Source: Sediminitomix flava (lineage in GTDB: Bacteria > Bacteroidota > Bacteroidia > Cytophagales > Flammeovirgaceae). From it: a DNA stretch of 64,000 bases. Position numbers and translations under genes: made by a program. Below, piece by piece: positions 44,112 to 54,578 of the stretch (positions are counted from its first letter, which is position 1; every line of letters starts with the position of its first letter). Where the stretch lies: assembly GCF_003149185.1 (NCBI RefSeq), contig NZ_QGDO01000006.1, forward strand, positions 248,001-312,000. The letters run 5' to 3'. The notes under the pieces are model-generated. The model was not told the DNA's origin. It searched no databases and saw nothing but the letters and a program-made list of their open reading frames with translations.

Positions 44112-45107
44112 ATGTCCATATTAGCTTTTCAAATGCCTGACCGAGTGGTGATGGAAAAAGCCGATGATTTTCATGGGCTTTTCGAGTTTAAACCGCTTGA
44201 GAGGGGATATGGGGTCACCATTGGTAATGCTCTTCGTAGAATTCTTTTATCTTCTCTTGAAGGCTATGCCGTTGTCGGTGTGAAATTCCCTAGTGTATTA
44301 CACGAATTTTCAGCAATCGACGGCGTCGTAGAAGATGTTACTGACATCATCTTGAACTTGAAGCAAGTTAGATTCAAGAAAGTAACTGAAACAGAAGAGC
44401 AAGTTTACAAAATCAATGTAAATATTAGCGGTAAAGAGCAGTTCACTGCTGGTGATATTGCTGAGTTTACTGAGGATTTTGAAATCTTGAACCCTGATTT
44501 CGTCATTGCACATTTAGATTCATCTTCTAACCTTCAAGTAGAACTTACTTTGAACAAGGGGAGAGGTTATGTTCCTGCAGAGGAGCACAATCTAGGTGAC
44601 GAAATGGTGGGATTCATTCCGATAGACTCAATCTTTACCCCTATTAAGACGGTTAAATACCACGTCGAAAATACAAGGGTTGAGCAACGTACTGACTACG
44701 AAAAACTCATCATTGAGATCGAATCGGATGGTTCTATTCACCCAGAAGAAGCATTAAAAGGTGCTGCACATATTTTGATCCAGCATTTCATGCTATTCTC
44801 TGATCAAACAATGACGTTGGAGCTTCCGAACAAGAAAGAAGATGAGCCTATCGATGAAGAATTCTTGCATATGAGAAAACTTCTGAAGACGCCTCTTTCT
44901 GAGCTTGATCTTTCGGTACGTGCATACAACTGTTTGAAAGCAGCAGATGTGAAGACTCTTGGTGATCTTGCCTCTCTTGAAATTTCTGACATGATGAAAT
45001 TTAGAAACTTTGGTAAGAAATCGTTGACTGAGTTGGAGCAATTGATTGCTGACAAAGGTTTGACATTCGGCATGGATGTTACAAAATATAAACTAGACGA
45101 GGATTAA
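44112..45107 (+). CDS. rpoA: RNA polymerase alpha subunit
   Basis: The N-terminal dimerisation domain ([23 protein letters not shown]) is followed by the C-terminal domain ([24 protein letters not shown], then [14 protein letters not shown]), which contacts activators and DNA. 331 residues is normal. It lies after rpsD as in most bacteria; the 183-base spacer after it carries four hairpins. Confidence 0.98.
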   Translation: MSILAFQMPDRVVMEKADDFHGLFEFKPLERGYGVTIGNALRRILLSSLEGYAVVGVKFPSVLHEFSAIDGVVEDVTDIILNLKQVRFKKVTETEEQVYKINVNISGKEQFTAGDIAEFTEDFEILNPDFVIAHLDSSSNLQVELTLNKGRGYVPAEEHNLGDEMVGFIPIDSIFTPIKTVKYHVENTRVEQRTDYEKLIIEIESDGSIHPEEALKGAAHILIQHFMLFSDQTMTLELPNKKEDEPIDEEFLHMRKLLKTPLSELDLSVRAYNCLKAADVKTLGDLASLEISDMMKFRNFGKKSLTELEQLIADKGLTFGMDVTKYKLDED

Positions 45108-45136
45108 TCTTCAATTCTCGTACTAGTCTAAAACAA

Positions 45137-45275
45137 GCTGTCGGGCAACGATCTGGCAGCACAAATTCATGAAAGATCCACTTTCATGCAAAGTGCTAGT
45201 ACCTCATACGGCTAGTACTTCCCAAAAAAGTAAAGTTTTAACAGAAGAGCCAGTACCTGATACGGCTGGTTTCTT
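45137..45275 (+). promoter_or_regulatory. Array of four hairpins between rpoA and rplQ
   Basis: H1 is GCTGTC/GGCAGC (45137-45142, 45155-45160). H2 is CATGAAAG/CTTTCATG (45168-45175, 45181-45188). H3 is AAGTGCTAG/CTAGTACTT (45191-45199, 45212-45220). H4 is GAGCCAG/CTGGTTT (45247-45253, 45266-45272). H3 and H4 share nearly the same 12-base loop, TACCT(C/G)ATACGG, and their stems differ by a compensatory T-A to C-G change. This points to a conserved RNA structure controlling rplQ or processing the transcript. Confidence 0.6.
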
Positions 45276-45290
45276 GCATTTTAGATTGAA

Positions 45291-45776
45291 ATGAGACACG
45301 GTAAAAAATTCAACCACCTAAGCAGAAAGTCTGCACACAGAAAAGCAATGTTGTCAAACATGGCTATTTCTTTGATCGAGCACAAAAGAATTAACACTAC
45401 TCTTGCGAAAGCAAAAGAGTTGAGAAAATTCATTGAGCCATTGATGACTCGTTCTAAAGAAGACAATGGTCACAACAGACAAGTTGTATTCTCTTACTTG
45501 CAGAACAAAGGTGCAGTAACTGAGTTGTTCAACAACATCGCAGATAAAATTGCTGACCGTCCAGGTGGATATACTCGTATTATCAAGTTGGGTAACCGTC
45601 TTGGTGACAACGCTGAAATGGCGATGATCGAGTTGGTTGATTTCAACGAAATTTATAACCCTAAAGCTGAGAAGCCTGCTAAGAAGACAAGAAGAAGAAG
45701 AAAGAAATCTTCTGATGCTTCTGAAGCTCCTGCAGCAGAAGGAAATACTGAAAATACTGAAGAGTCAGCTGAGTAA
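45291..45776 (+). CDS. rplQ: Ribosomal protein L17
   Basis: The conserved core [20 protein letters not shown] through [16 protein letters not shown] is about 125 residues. A C-terminal tail rich in Lys/Arg and then Ser, Ala and Glu extends it to 161, as in other Bacteroidetes. It is the last gene of the cluster and is followed by a terminator. Confidence 0.97.
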   Translation: MRHGKKFNHLSRKSAHRKAMLSNMAISLIEHKRINTTLAKAKELRKFIEPLMTRSKEDNGHNRQVVFSYLQNKGAVTELFNNIADKIADRPGGYTRIIKLGNRLGDNAEMAMIELVDFNEIYNPKAEKPAKKTRRRRKKSSDASEAPAAEGNTENTEESAE

Positions 45777-45801
45777 TCATTACCTAGTTGATATCTATAA
45801 G

Positions 45802-45834
45802 AAGGGATTGGTCTTAGATCATTCCCTTTTTTTT
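45802..45834 (+). terminator. Terminator of the ribosomal cluster
   Basis: AAGGGATTGGTCT and AGATCATTCCCTT can pair with one mismatch and one G-U, and a run of eight or nine Ts follows. Confidence 0.8.
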
Positions 45835-46009
45835 ATGCCTTTTTTAGAGCATTTCAAGATAATTTTGTTAGGTAATAGGAATTAGTAGAAAAATAGTTGA
45901 TTTGTTAATAGAGGGCTTAAAAAATGCCTTGATTTGATTATTATTTCTATAATTTTTGATTTTCAGCATAATTTATTGTCAATAAGTTAAGAAATTTGAT
46001 TGATCCTGT

Positions 46010-46017
46010 TAATTTTG
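46010..46017 (+). promoter_or_regulatory. Possible -7 box of carA
   Basis: TAATTTTG matches TAnnTTTG 28 bases before the ATG. TTTG occurs upstream only at an unsuitably short spacing (45995-45998). Confidence 0.4.
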
Positions 46018-46045
46018 CGGGAATGCTTAAAAATGGCTTACTGAA

Positions 46046-47143
46046 ATGAAGGAGAAACAGACTGCAATTCTGATGTTAGCGGATGGTAGTGTCTATCATG
46101 GTACTGCTATCGGGAAAATTGGTACTACAGCCGGGGAAATTTGCTTCAATACTGGGATGACTGGTTACCAAGAAATTTACACGGACCCCTCTTACCACGG
46201 TCAAATCATAGTGAATACCGTGTCACATATTGGAAACTACGGTACCGTATCTACAGAAACCGAATCTTCGGAAGTACGTATTAAGGGTTTGGTAGTGAAA
46301 TCATTTTCACAAACTCACTCAAGAACTACCGCTGAAGAGTCGCTACAAGATTATTTAGACAAATCTAACATTGTAGGTATCGCGGATCTTGATACTCGCC
46401 AACTCGTAAGACATATCAGAGAGAAAGGAGCTATGAATGCGATCATCTCATCTGAAGTTTCAAATGTTGAAGAACTTAAAGCAAGGCTTGAGGAAACTCC
46501 TAATATGGAAGGCTTGGAACTTTCATCGTTAGTGACGACCACAGAGCCTTATTTTGTAGGTAATCCTCACGCTTCTAAGAAAGTAGCTGTATTGGATATC
46601 GGTGTTAAGAAGTCAATTCTTGACAACCTTGCTAAAAGAGATGTATACTGTAAAGTTTTCCCAGCAAAAACTTCTTTCGAAGATATGAAGAAATGGCATG
46701 CTGACGGATACTTTATCTCAAACGGTCCTGGTGACCCTGCAGTAATGGAATATGCTGTAGACACTGTAAAAGAAATTTTGGAAGAAAATAAACCATTGTT
46801 CGGTATCTGTTTAGGACACCAAATTCTTTCAAGAGCTTCAGGATTGAGCACTTACAAAATGCACAACGGACACAGAGGTTGTAACCACCCTGTGAAAAAC
46901 TTGCAAACAGGATTGTGTGAGGTGACTTCTCAAAACCACGGTTTTGCAGTAAGTAAAGAATCTGTTGAAGGTTTAGAAAATGTAGAGGTAACTCACATTA
47001 ACCTAAATGATGATACGATTGAGGGAATCAAACGTACAGATAAGCCTGCTTTCTCTGTGCAATATCACCCAGAATCATCACCAGGGCCACATGATTCAAG
47101 ATATTTGTTCGATGATTTTGTGAAATTAATGGAGCAAAACTAA
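46046..47143 (+). CDS. carA: Carbamoyl-phosphate synthase small (glutaminase) subunit
   Basis: It hydrolyses glutamine and passes ammonia to CarB for carbamoyl phosphate, used by argF' and by pyrimidine synthesis. The N-terminal domain has FNTGMTGYQEIYTDPSY. The class I amidotransferase triad is seen in FGICLGHQILS (Cys) and QYHPESSPGPHDS (His, Glu). 365 residues is normal. carB is not adjacent, so the two subunits are encoded apart; a terminator follows carA. Confidence 0.96.
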   Translation: MKEKQTAILMLADGSVYHGTAIGKIGTTAGEICFNTGMTGYQEIYTDPSYHGQIIVNTVSHIGNYGTVSTETESSEVRIKGLVVKSFSQTHSRTTAEESLQDYLDKSNIVGIADLDTRQLVRHIREKGAMNAIISSEVSNVEELKARLEETPNMEGLELSSLVTTTEPYFVGNPHASKKVAVLDIGVKKSILDNLAKRDVYCKVFPAKTSFEDMKKWHADGYFISNGPGDPAVMEYAVDTVKEILEENKPLFGICLGHQILSRASGLSTYKMHNGHRGCNHPVKNLQTGLCEVTSQNHGFAVSKESVEGLENVEVTHINLNDDTIEGIKRTDKPAFSVQYHPESSPGPHDSRYLFDDFVKLMEQN

Positions 47144-47170
47144 TCGAACTCTCAAAAGAGTTTTCTTTGA

Positions 47171-47201
47171 ATCCGTAAGTTAATCGCTTACGGATTTTTT
47201 T
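47171..47201 (+). terminator. Terminator of carA
   Basis: ATCCGTAAG (47171-47179) pairs with CTTACGGAT (47187-47195) with a 7-nt loop and a T-run after it. Confidence 0.9.
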
Positions 47202-47375
47202 ATTTTGAAATGGAAACAACGAACTTAGCTGAAATTGAGTAGAATCTACTTGAAACAGTTTGTTTGTTAGTGAGTTTTATTTTTAAGCATCGATTTTTTA
47301 AGATTACGATCAACCTATAACTTACTTAGCTAATCATTATATTTTTTTTAGAACATTTTGAGCGTCAACTAATAT

Positions 47376-50300
47376 ATGTGGAAGTCAATTTTAGTTTTAT
47401 TTCTTTTTGTAATTCTCCAGTCACAAAGTATTCTGAAGGCACAATCAGTTCTAGCTGATGGTGATGTCTATAAATTCAGAGTGACTTCCTCACAACTGTA
47501 TAAGCTTGATTATAATGATCTATTAAACCTAGGAATCAATGTAAGCACATTAGACCCTAAGAAAATTCAAGTCTTCGGAAACACTGGAGGTATGTTACCT
47601 CAAGAAAATGCAGCTTTCAGATACAATGATCTCTTTGAGAATGCGATTTACATCGAAGGCGAAGAAGATGGGAGTTTTGATACTGGCGACTATATCCTAT
47701 TTTATGCTCAAGGTGCTCACAAGGAATATTTTGATGAAAGTGATCAGCTTTTAAAACATGAGTTCAATTGTTATGATGATGCCAATTTTATCTATTTAAA
47801 AATAGGGGAGAGTGATGGTAAAAGAATTACAGAAACAGAGCAGATTGAATTAGCAGGTAATGAAATCTCAACTTTTGATGATCTTCATTTTTATGAAGAA
47901 GATGAGGTTTATCCAATGCTCGAATCTACTGGCAGACGCTGGTTTTCGTTTTACTATTCCTCTACACAAGACTCTGAACACACATTTTCGATTCCAGGTC
48001 GTATTCCGAGCGAAAAAATAAAACTTACGACAGCTGTTCTTTCAAAAGCAGAATCAAGAGCTACTTTTACTTTTAGTATCGATGGAAGCGAAGTGGATAC
48101 CGTAAGTGTGGCAGGAACGACTCCGAATAAATATTATAGACAAGGGTATATTGTTGGGAAAACAATGCAAGCTGAAGGTAATTATGGAGAAACATTTACG
48201 ATTGGAGTTAATTACAATCGTCCCACATCTTCAGCTAAAGGATATCTTGATTATCTGTCTATAAATACTAAAAGAGAATTAAAGTTATACGATAATTATG
48301 TCCATTTCAGAAGTATAACTTCTTTAAATGAAGAACAAGTTATTTACCGTATTCAAGGACTTGAAGGAAATAATGCACAAATTTGGGATATTTCAAATCC
48401 TCTAGAGCCAAAATCAATTCCCTTTTCATCTTCGAGGTTTAGTGATTTTCCGAATGGAAGTTTGAAAGAATATATCGCTTTTTCAGGGAGTTCATTCCCT
48501 TCTCCTGCATTTGAAAATAAAGTTGTTCAGCAAAATATTCATGGATCGAGTGTACCTGATTTTATCATACTTACGCATCCTAATTTTTTATCAGAAGCGA
48601 ATCGTTTAGCTGATTTCAGAAGAATGAATGACCAGTTAGATGTATTGGTCGTAACCACTGAACAAGTTTATAATGAATTTTCCTCGGGTAGACAAGATGT
48701 TACTGCCATTAGAGACTTAGTACGTTATTTTTATCTCCAAGACCAATCGAAGTTAAAGTATTTGTTGTTGGTAGGAGATGGAACATATGATTTTAAAAAC
48801 ACACTCAAAGAATCAACTTTTGTTCCTGTATATGAATCTAGAGAGACACTTTACCCTGTGAATAGCTTTTGTTCGGATGATTATTTTGGTATGATGGACG
48901 AACACGAAGGTTATTGGGCTGAAACGCTAGATGGAGAAGTTGACCTAGATGATATGGAAATAGGTGTTGGACGCCTACCAGTAAGTACATTGGAAGAGAC
49001 CGAAGCGATAGTTTCTAAGATTATATATTATGAAACGCAAGAGTCGCTTGCTGGAAATTGGAAGAAAAATATACTTTTTGTGGCTGATGATGTTGATGGA
49101 AATCTTCATCAAGAAGATGCTGATAAATTGGGAGTATTAACCGATTCTCATTTTCCTCACATAGATGCAAAAAGGTTAATGTTGGATGATTTCGAGAAAA
49201 CACCTACACCCTCAGGAAGTGAATCTAAAGAGGCTGAGGCTTTCTTATATCGCCAAATTCATGATGGTGTTTTGATCGTGAATTATAATGGACATGGAAA
49301 TGTGGCAGGATGGTCAGCAAAAAGGATTCTAACCTCAAGCCATATTGATACATGGACAAATCTTGACCGATTGCCTCTGATGGTTACAGCTACCTGTGAT
49401 TTCGGTCGTTTTGATGACCCTTATGTTTTTTCAGGTGCAGAAAAAGCAATTCTAAAGTCAGACGGAGGAGCAATAGCACTTTTGACAACCACTAGGCCTG
49501 TTTTTCAAATATCAAACTATGAAATTAATGAGGTTTTCATTGAAAATGTTTTTGAGTTAGAGAAGTCTGGTGAAATGGCTCGTTTGGGAGATGTCATGCG
49601 AAAAACCAAAAATGAAGGAATTTATTCAGACAATAACAGAAACTTTTCTTTGTTGGGCGATCCGACTTTACGTTTGAGATTCCCCAAAAAACAGATTCAA
49701 TTGACATCCATAAATGAGAACTCAGTATCGGGCGAAAACATTGTAGGTGCTTTAGAAAGAGTAGTTCTAGAAGGGCAAGTGCAAGTGGCAGATGCTGAAG
49801 TAATCCGAACGGACTTTAATGGAGAGCTTTTATTATCAGTTTTTAGTCGAAAAGAAAGACAGACAAAAGGAATAGATTCGCCAGTTTATCCTTATGAAAC
49901 TATGGATAATGTCTTATTTAGAGGTTGGGTTTCTGTAGTAGATGGGGAATTTGAAGCTTCCTTTGTTGTTCCAAAAGATATTTACTACTCCGAAGAAAAT
50001 CTAAAAATAAGTATGTATGCTACAACAACGGGCGATCAGCTCGAAGAGGTAAGTGGTACATTTACGGATTTGAAACTCGGAGGGACAGCTCAAGAACCTG
50101 TGATAGATGATGAATCACCTTCAATTGCTCTATTTATGGAGGATGACTCTTTTGTGGAAGGCAGTGTAGTAGGGAGTGATAGTTATATGTTTGCTGAACT
50201 AGAGGATAATATAGGCTTCAATACATCCTTAATCGGTGTAGGGCATGAAATGCTTCTGACATTAGATGATGATAGTTCTTGGGTTGTCAATGATTATTTT

Positions 50301-50759
50301 GAAGCAAGCTTAGATCAACCAAACAAAGGAACAATATTATTTCCTTTGAAAGGCTTAGAAAAGGGAGTACATACTTTAAAATTAAAGGTTTGGGATGTCG
50401 GGAATAATTCAGCAGAAAGTACAATTACATTTAGGGTCGCAGACAACAGTGAATTTGTTGTTGAAAACTTTAAAAGTTACCCTAACCCGATTAGCTTTTC
50501 ATTCCAAAATCCAAAGTTGACTTTTAATCATAATCAAGCAGGAGAAGACATTTTAGTGAATGTGAAAATTCTGAAAATGTCTGGAGAAGTGGCATCAAAA
50601 TTTGAAACAGAAATTTCGAATGCAGCAGCGATTGTAGAGAATTTGGAATGGGAGTCTCAAAAACTACGTCCTGGGGTGTATATTTTAGTGGCTAATTTGA
50701 TGGTAAAAGGTACAGAGCTGAATTCTCAGAAAGTATTTAAAATTATAGTAGGAGATTGA
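47376..50759 (+). CDS. porU: Type IX secretion system sortase PorU (C25 peptidase)
   Basis: The product cleaves the C-terminal signal of T9SS cargo at the cell surface and attaches the protein to lipid-linked carrier. A signal peptide (residues ~1-23, before SVLADGD) is followed by an N-terminal domain. The gingipain-like catalytic domain has His640 in NYNGHGNVAGWS and Cys674 in VTATCDFGRFDD, the expected dyad. The C-terminal ~80 residues (YPNP start, then a beta domain ending FKIIVGD) resemble a T9SS C-terminal domain. 1127 residues is typical. porV is next, as in other Bacteroidetes. Confidence 0.95.
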   Translation: MWKSILVLFLFVILQSQSILKAQSVLADGDVYKFRVTSSQLYKLDYNDLLNLGINVSTLDPKKIQVFGNTGGMLPQENAAFRYNDLFENAIYIEGEEDGSFDTGDYILFYAQGAHKEYFDESDQLLKHEFNCYDDANFIYLKIGESDGKRITETEQIELAGNEISTFDDLHFYEEDEVYPMLESTGRRWFSFYYSSTQDSEHTFSIPGRIPSEKIKLTTAVLSKAESRATFTFSIDGSEVDTVSVAGTTPNKYYRQGYIVGKTMQAEGNYGETFTIGVNYNRPTSSAKGYLDYLSINTKRELKLYDNYVHFRSITSLNEEQVIYRIQGLEGNNAQIWDISNPLEPKSIPFSSSRFSDFPNGSLKEYIAFSGSSFPSPAFENKVVQQNIHGSSVPDFIILTHPNFLSEANRLADFRRMNDQLDVLVVTTEQVYNEFSSGRQDVTAIRDLVRYFYLQDQSKLKYLLLVGDGTYDFKNTLKESTFVPVYESRETLYPVNSFCSDDYFGMMDEHEGYWAETLDGEVDLDDMEIGVGRLPVSTLEETEAIVSKIIYYETQESLAGNWKKNILFVADDVDGNLHQEDADKLGVLTDSHFPHIDAKRLMLDDFEKTPTPSGSESKEAEAFLYRQIHDGVLIVNYNGHGNVAGWSAKRILTSSHIDTWTNLDRLPLMVTATCDFGRFDDPYVFSGAEKAILKSDGGAIALLTTTRPVFQISNYEINEVFIENVFELEKSGEMARLGDVMRKTKNEGIYSDNNRNFSLLGDPTLRLRFPKKQIQLTSINENSVSGENIVGALERVVLEGQVQVADAEVIRTDFNGELLLSVFSRKERQTKGIDSPVYPYETMDNVLFRGWVSVVDGEFEASFVVPKDIYYSEENLKISMYATTTGDQLEEVSGTFTDLKLGGTAQEPVIDDESPSIALFMEDDSFVEGSVVGSDSYMFAELEDNIGFNTSLIGVGHEMLLTLDDDSSWVVNDYFEASLDQPNKGTILFPLKGLEKGVHTLKLKVWDVGNNSAESTITFRVADNSEFVVENFKSYPNPISFSFQNPKLTFNHNQAGEDILVNVKILKMSGEVASKFETEISNAAAIVENLEWESQKLRPGVYILVANLMVKGTELNSQKVFKIIVGD

Positions 50760-51016
50760 TGTTAATACTTAACATACATTGATATAAGATTTACAAAGAT
50801 TTGTACATTCGTATAAAATAGCTGAAATTCGTATATTATCGAGAATTACAGCTTATTACTTAGCTTGTTTTTAGAAAACTGAAGAAATCTGACTATATGA
50901 AATAACCTCTACTAAATACTATATTATTACATCTCGAGAGCTTTTAGCTTTATTCTTTTTTTGCGACTCAGAGTTGTAATGTCTTTTTTTAATTAAAACC
51001 AGACAACTAGAGGAAA

Positions 51017-52228
51017 ATGTCTAAAATATTTAACAAACTAGCCTTGTTGTTAGTGTTTGGGCTAATGACAAAAGTAGCCATCGGACAAACTACAGGTGGG
51101 AATCCGGTACAGGAATCTACAACAGGAGCTATTGTGACTGCGGTTCCATTTCTAACTATAGCACCAGATGCGAGAGCTTCAGGTATGGGTGACGTAGGGG
51201 TTGCAACTACTCCAGATGCAAACTCAGCACACTGGAACCCTTCTAAATATGCCTTTATTGACAATGATTACGGTTTTGCATTTTCATACAACCCGTGGTT
51301 ATCAAAAATTGTCAATGATATGTACTTGGCTTATGTTTCAGGTTATTTTCGTTTGAATGACCGTCAAACATTAGCTGCAAGTATGAAATATTTCGACTTA
51401 GGAGATATTCAATTTACAGATGATATTGGAAATCCTGTTCGATTTTTCAATCCAAGAGAGTTCTCGTTTGATGTGACTTTTGCGATGAAACTTTCAGAGC
51501 GTTTCAGTATGGGGGTTTCTGGTCGTTATATTTATTCAAATCTATCTGGAGCAACAACTTCTTCGGGGCAAAACTTTGATACAGGGCCAGGGAGTACAGG
51601 AGCTATTGATATTTCGGCTTATTGGCAAGGACCTGAGTTCAATTTAGGTTCATACCGTTCAAATCTAGCATTGGGAGCAAACATTTCGAATTTTGGTTTC
51701 AAAATGGATTATCAAACAGGAGCGAATAACTCTGAAAACTTTCTTCCAACAAATTTAAGATTAGGTACAACTTGGACAACTGAGTTTGATCCATACAATA
51801 AGTTGGCTTTAAGTTTAGACTTTAATAAGTTACTAGTTCCTTCTGATCCAACAGCCGCAAGTGAAGACTCATTTGTTTCTGGAGTATTTAGTTCTTTCTC
51901 AGATTCACCTGATGGATTTTCTGGCGAGTTACAAGAGATTATGATTAGTACTGGTTTAGAATACTGGTACAACGATATATTTGCTGCAAGAGCAGGTTAC
52001 TTCTACGAAAATCCAAACAAAGGAGATCGTCAGTATGTAACGCTAGGTCTTGGTGTGCGTTACCAAGTTTTCGAAGTGGATTTCTCTTACCTAATTACAA
52101 CCAAGCGTAACAACCCATTAGAAGATACGCTTCGTATCGGGATGAAATTCAATTTTGGAGACAGTAAGAGTGGAGCGAAGAAGAAGAGAGGAAGAGATAA
52201 CTCTTCTCCTCTAGATAATGAAATTTAA
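51017..52228 (+). CDS. porV: Type IX secretion outer membrane protein PorV (LptO)
   Basis: It shuttles T9SS cargo from the translocon to PorU. A signal peptide (MSKIFNKLALLLVFGLMTKVAIGQ region) is followed by AVPFLTIAPDARASGMGDVGVATTPDANSAHWNPS, the PorV hallmark. The rest is a 14-strand beta barrel ending in FGDSKSGAKKKRG-like basic tail. 403 residues is normal. It lies 257 bases after porU; the gap contains an imperfect hairpin (50821-50853) but no gene. A terminator follows it. Confidence 0.95.
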   Translation: MSKIFNKLALLLVFGLMTKVAIGQTTGGNPVQESTTGAIVTAVPFLTIAPDARASGMGDVGVATTPDANSAHWNPSKYAFIDNDYGFAFSYNPWLSKIVNDMYLAYVSGYFRLNDRQTLAASMKYFDLGDIQFTDDIGNPVRFFNPREFSFDVTFAMKLSERFSMGVSGRYIYSNLSGATTSSGQNFDTGPGSTGAIDISAYWQGPEFNLGSYRSNLALGANISNFGFKMDYQTGANNSENFLPTNLRLGTTWTTEFDPYNKLALSLDFNKLLVPSDPTAASEDSFVSGVFSSFSDSPDGFSGELQEIMISTGLEYWYNDIFAARAGYFYENPNKGDRQYVTLGLGVRYQVFEVDFSYLITTKRNNPLEDTLRIGMKFNFGDSKSGAKKKRGRDNSSPLDNEI

Positions 52229-52247
52229 GAACTCACTGAATATAAAG

Positions 52248-52286
52248 AGCCTCAATTCTAACTTGAATTGAGGCTTTTCTTTTTTT
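52248..52286 (+). terminator. Terminator of porV
   Basis: AGCCTCAATTC (52248-52258) pairs with GAATTGAGGCT (52265-52275) over 11 bp and runs into a long T-rich tail. Confidence 0.92.
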
Positions 52287-52319
52287 GTAAGTCTACGAAT
52301 AGATTTCAGTGATCAATTG

Positions 52320-52351
52320 TTTGATTATAAGGATTTAAATTCTTAGGTTTG
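52320..52351 (+). promoter_or_regulatory. Promoter of guaB
   Basis: TTTG (52320-52323), a 20-base spacer and TAGGTTTG (52344-52351) match the Bacteroidetes consensus. The leader would be ~75 bases with no strong structure. Confidence 0.75.
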
Positions 52352-52434
52352 CAAAATTTTTTTTCAAAGCAAGGCGCTTAAAAGAAAGGATAAATTGCGT
52401 ATCATTTAGTTAAAACAGAAAGAGGATAGAAGTT

Positions 52435-53946
52435 ATGGCTCACTATTTCAACGAAATTTCAAGAACGTTCAATGAATATCTCTTGATCCCAGGATTGACA
52501 ACAAAGGACACCAATCCGGGTAATGTATCTCTGAAAACACCGATTGTGAAATACAACAAAGGCGAAAAGTCAGCGATCGAGTTGAATATCCCTTTTGTTT
52601 CAGCAATCATGCAGTCTGTTTCAGACGATGGTCTTGCAATCGCATTGGCTCGTAATGGTGGTTTGTCATTTATCTACGGTTCTCAAGCAATCGACACACA
52701 AGCTGAAATGGTTAGACGTGTGAAGAAGTTTAAGGCTGGATTCGTAGTAAGTGATGCAAACGTTACTCCAGAGCATACGCTTGCAGATATTTTGGCATTG
52801 AAAAAGAAAACTGGACACTCTACAGTAGGAATTACTGAAGACGGTTCACCAAACGGAAAGTTTGTAGGTATCGTAACTAGCCGTGACTACCGTGTTTCTA
52901 AAACTTCTTTAGACACGAAAGTGAAAGAGTTTATGACTCCTTTCTCTAAAATGGTTTATGGTAAAGCAGGTATCACACTTTCTGAAGCAAACGATATCAT
53001 TTGGGATAACAAACTAAACTGTTTGCCAATCGTAGATGAGGATCAGAAATTACAATACTTCGTATTCCGTAAGGATTATGATGATCATAAAAAGAACCCG
53101 AATGAGCTTTTGGATGAAAACAAAACGCTTATGGTAGGTGCTGGTATCAACACAAGAGATCATGCTGAGCGTGTACCTGCATTGGTAGAAGCTGGAGTTG
53201 ATATTCTTTGTGTAGACTCATCTGATGGTTACTCTGAATACCAAAGAGAAGCAATTGAGTGGGTGAAAAGAGAATACAATGGAGAAGTGAAAATCGGTGG
53301 CGGTAACGTTGTAGATAAAGACGGATTCATGTATTTGGTAGAAGCTGGTGCTGACTTCGTGAAAGTTGGAGTTGGTGGTGGTTCTATCTGTATCACTCGT
53401 GAGCAAAAAGGTATTGGTCGTGGTCAAGCTACTTCTATCATTGAGGTTGTTGAGGCTCGTAATGAGTACTTCGAGAAAACAGGAATCTATATTCCAATTT
53501 GTTCAGATGGCGGTATCGTACAAGATTATCACATGGTATTGGCATTGGCAATGGGTGCTGACTTCATGATGATGGGACGTTACTTCGCTCGTTTTGATGA
53601 GTCGCCAACTAAGAAATTGAAAGTAGGAGGAAACTTCGTAAAAGAATACTGGGGTGAAGGTTCAGCTCGTGCTCGTAACTGGCAACGTTACGATATGGGT
53701 GGTGACGAAGATAGCAACGACGGTATGAAGTTCGAAGAAGGAGTTGACTCTTACGTACCATACGCTGGTAAGTTGAAAGATAACTTGAATGTTACTTTGG
53801 CTAAGATCAAATCTACAATGTGTAGCTGTGGAGCAATTTCAATTCCTCAATTACACACGGATGCAAAGATCACTTTAGTATCATCTACAAGTATTATTGA
53901 AGGTGGTGCTCACGATGTAATCTTGAAAGAAACATCTAACGGATAA
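52435..53946 (+). CDS. guaB: IMP dehydrogenase, Tritrichomonas-like type
   Basis: It oxidises IMP to XMP, the first step to GMP. The TIM barrel is interrupted by a CBS pair (~residues 108-220). The catalytic Cys319 lies in [17 protein letters not shown] instead of the usual GPGSICTTR form. The flap has Arg418-Tyr419 in [10 protein letters not shown], the general base pair of this enzyme class. The motif forms, the 503-residue length and these residue numbers match what I recall of the protozoan Tritrichomonas foetus enzyme. It has its own promoter and terminator. Confidence 0.93.
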   Translation: MAHYFNEISRTFNEYLLIPGLTTKDTNPGNVSLKTPIVKYNKGEKSAIELNIPFVSAIMQSVSDDGLAIALARNGGLSFIYGSQAIDTQAEMVRRVKKFKAGFVVSDANVTPEHTLADILALKKKTGHSTVGITEDGSPNGKFVGIVTSRDYRVSKTSLDTKVKEFMTPFSKMVYGKAGITLSEANDIIWDNKLNCLPIVDEDQKLQYFVFRKDYDDHKKNPNELLDENKTLMVGAGINTRDHAERVPALVEAGVDILCVDSSDGYSEYQREAIEWVKREYNGEVKIGGGNVVDKDGFMYLVEAGADFVKVGVGGGSICITREQKGIGRGQATSIIEVVEARNEYFEKTGIYIPICSDGGIVQDYHMVLALAMGADFMMMGRYFARFDESPTKKLKVGGNFVKEYWGEGSARARNWQRYDMGGDEDSNDGMKFEEGVDSYVPYAGKLKDNLNVTLAKIKSTMCSCGAISIPQLHTDAKITLVSSTSIIEGGAHDVILKETSNG

Positions 53947-53974
53947 TTAATATCCATTTAAATATCTATCTAAA

Positions 53975-54009
53975 AAAAGCTTGGCTGTACTTTACAGTCA
54001 GGCTTTTTT
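53975..54009 (+). terminator. Terminator of guaB
   Basis: A 15-bp stem (53975-53989 with 53993-54007, two G-U pairs) with a 3-nt loop, followed by Ts. Confidence 0.88.
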
Positions 54010-54068
54010 GTTTTCTTCCTATTCTTTAATTTGTCTTATCACTTTTTTACATAAGATCTGAGCAGAAA

Positions 54069-54578
54069 ATGGAAGTCACACTAGAAAATATTGAGACAGA
54101 GAGAACAATTCTTCGAGAGTTGAATGTCAATGACATCGAGGACCTCTATGAAACATATTCTAATGTGGAGGCCATGAAATATCGCTACAATCCTCCGCTA
54201 TTGAGTATGGGAGAAGCATTGGTAATGGTAAAAGAAGCTCATAGAAATGCTCGTATGCAAAAATCAATACGATGGGGAATAGAGGAAAAAGAAAGTGGTC
54301 GGTTGATTGGTACAGTTGTTTGGTTTCTGAAAGGTTCTTATCGAAGAGATGAAATAGGCTATTCCATTAACCGAGATTGGTGGGGAAAAGGCCTAATGAC
54401 CGAAATATTAACAGAAGTACTTCATCATTTACAGTCTGTTGGAGTAGAAACACTACGCGCTAGAGTTCATAGAGAAAACCTGTCTTCTCAAAAAGTATTG
54501 GAGAAAAATGGTTTCACAAAAGAAGTACATTCGAAGACTGATACGATTATTCATTTTCACATTAATTTTTCCAATTAA
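54069..54578 (+). CDS. GNAT-family N-acetyltransferase, RimJ/RimL-like
   Basis: IETERTILRELNVNDIEDLYETYSN is the usual start, followed by IGTVVWFLKG, then EIGYSINRDWWGKGLMTEILTEVLHHL (acyl-CoA binding) and RENLSSQKVLEKNGF. 169 residues is normal. The ancestor is shared with the acetyltransferase at 31065, but the two are only distantly similar. The substrate is unknown, and no partner gene is evident. Confidence 0.85.
   Translation: MEVTLENIETERTILRELNVNDIEDLYETYSNVEAMKYRYNPPLLSMGEALVMVKEAHRNARMQKSIRWGIEEKESGRLIGTVVWFLKGSYRRDEIGYSINRDWWGKGLMTEILTEVLHHLQSVGVETLRARVHRENLSSQKVLEKNGFTKEVHSKTDTIIHFHINFSN

Noticed and set aside
45637-45885. 82-codon plus-strand frame running past the end of rplQ
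   Set aside because: It mostly overlaps rplQ in another frame and runs through the terminator; no sign of coding outside that.
47376-50759. PorU as a gingipain-like secreted virulence protease
   Set aside because: The N-terminal domain, the C-terminal region and above all the adjacent porV identify it as the T9SS sortase.
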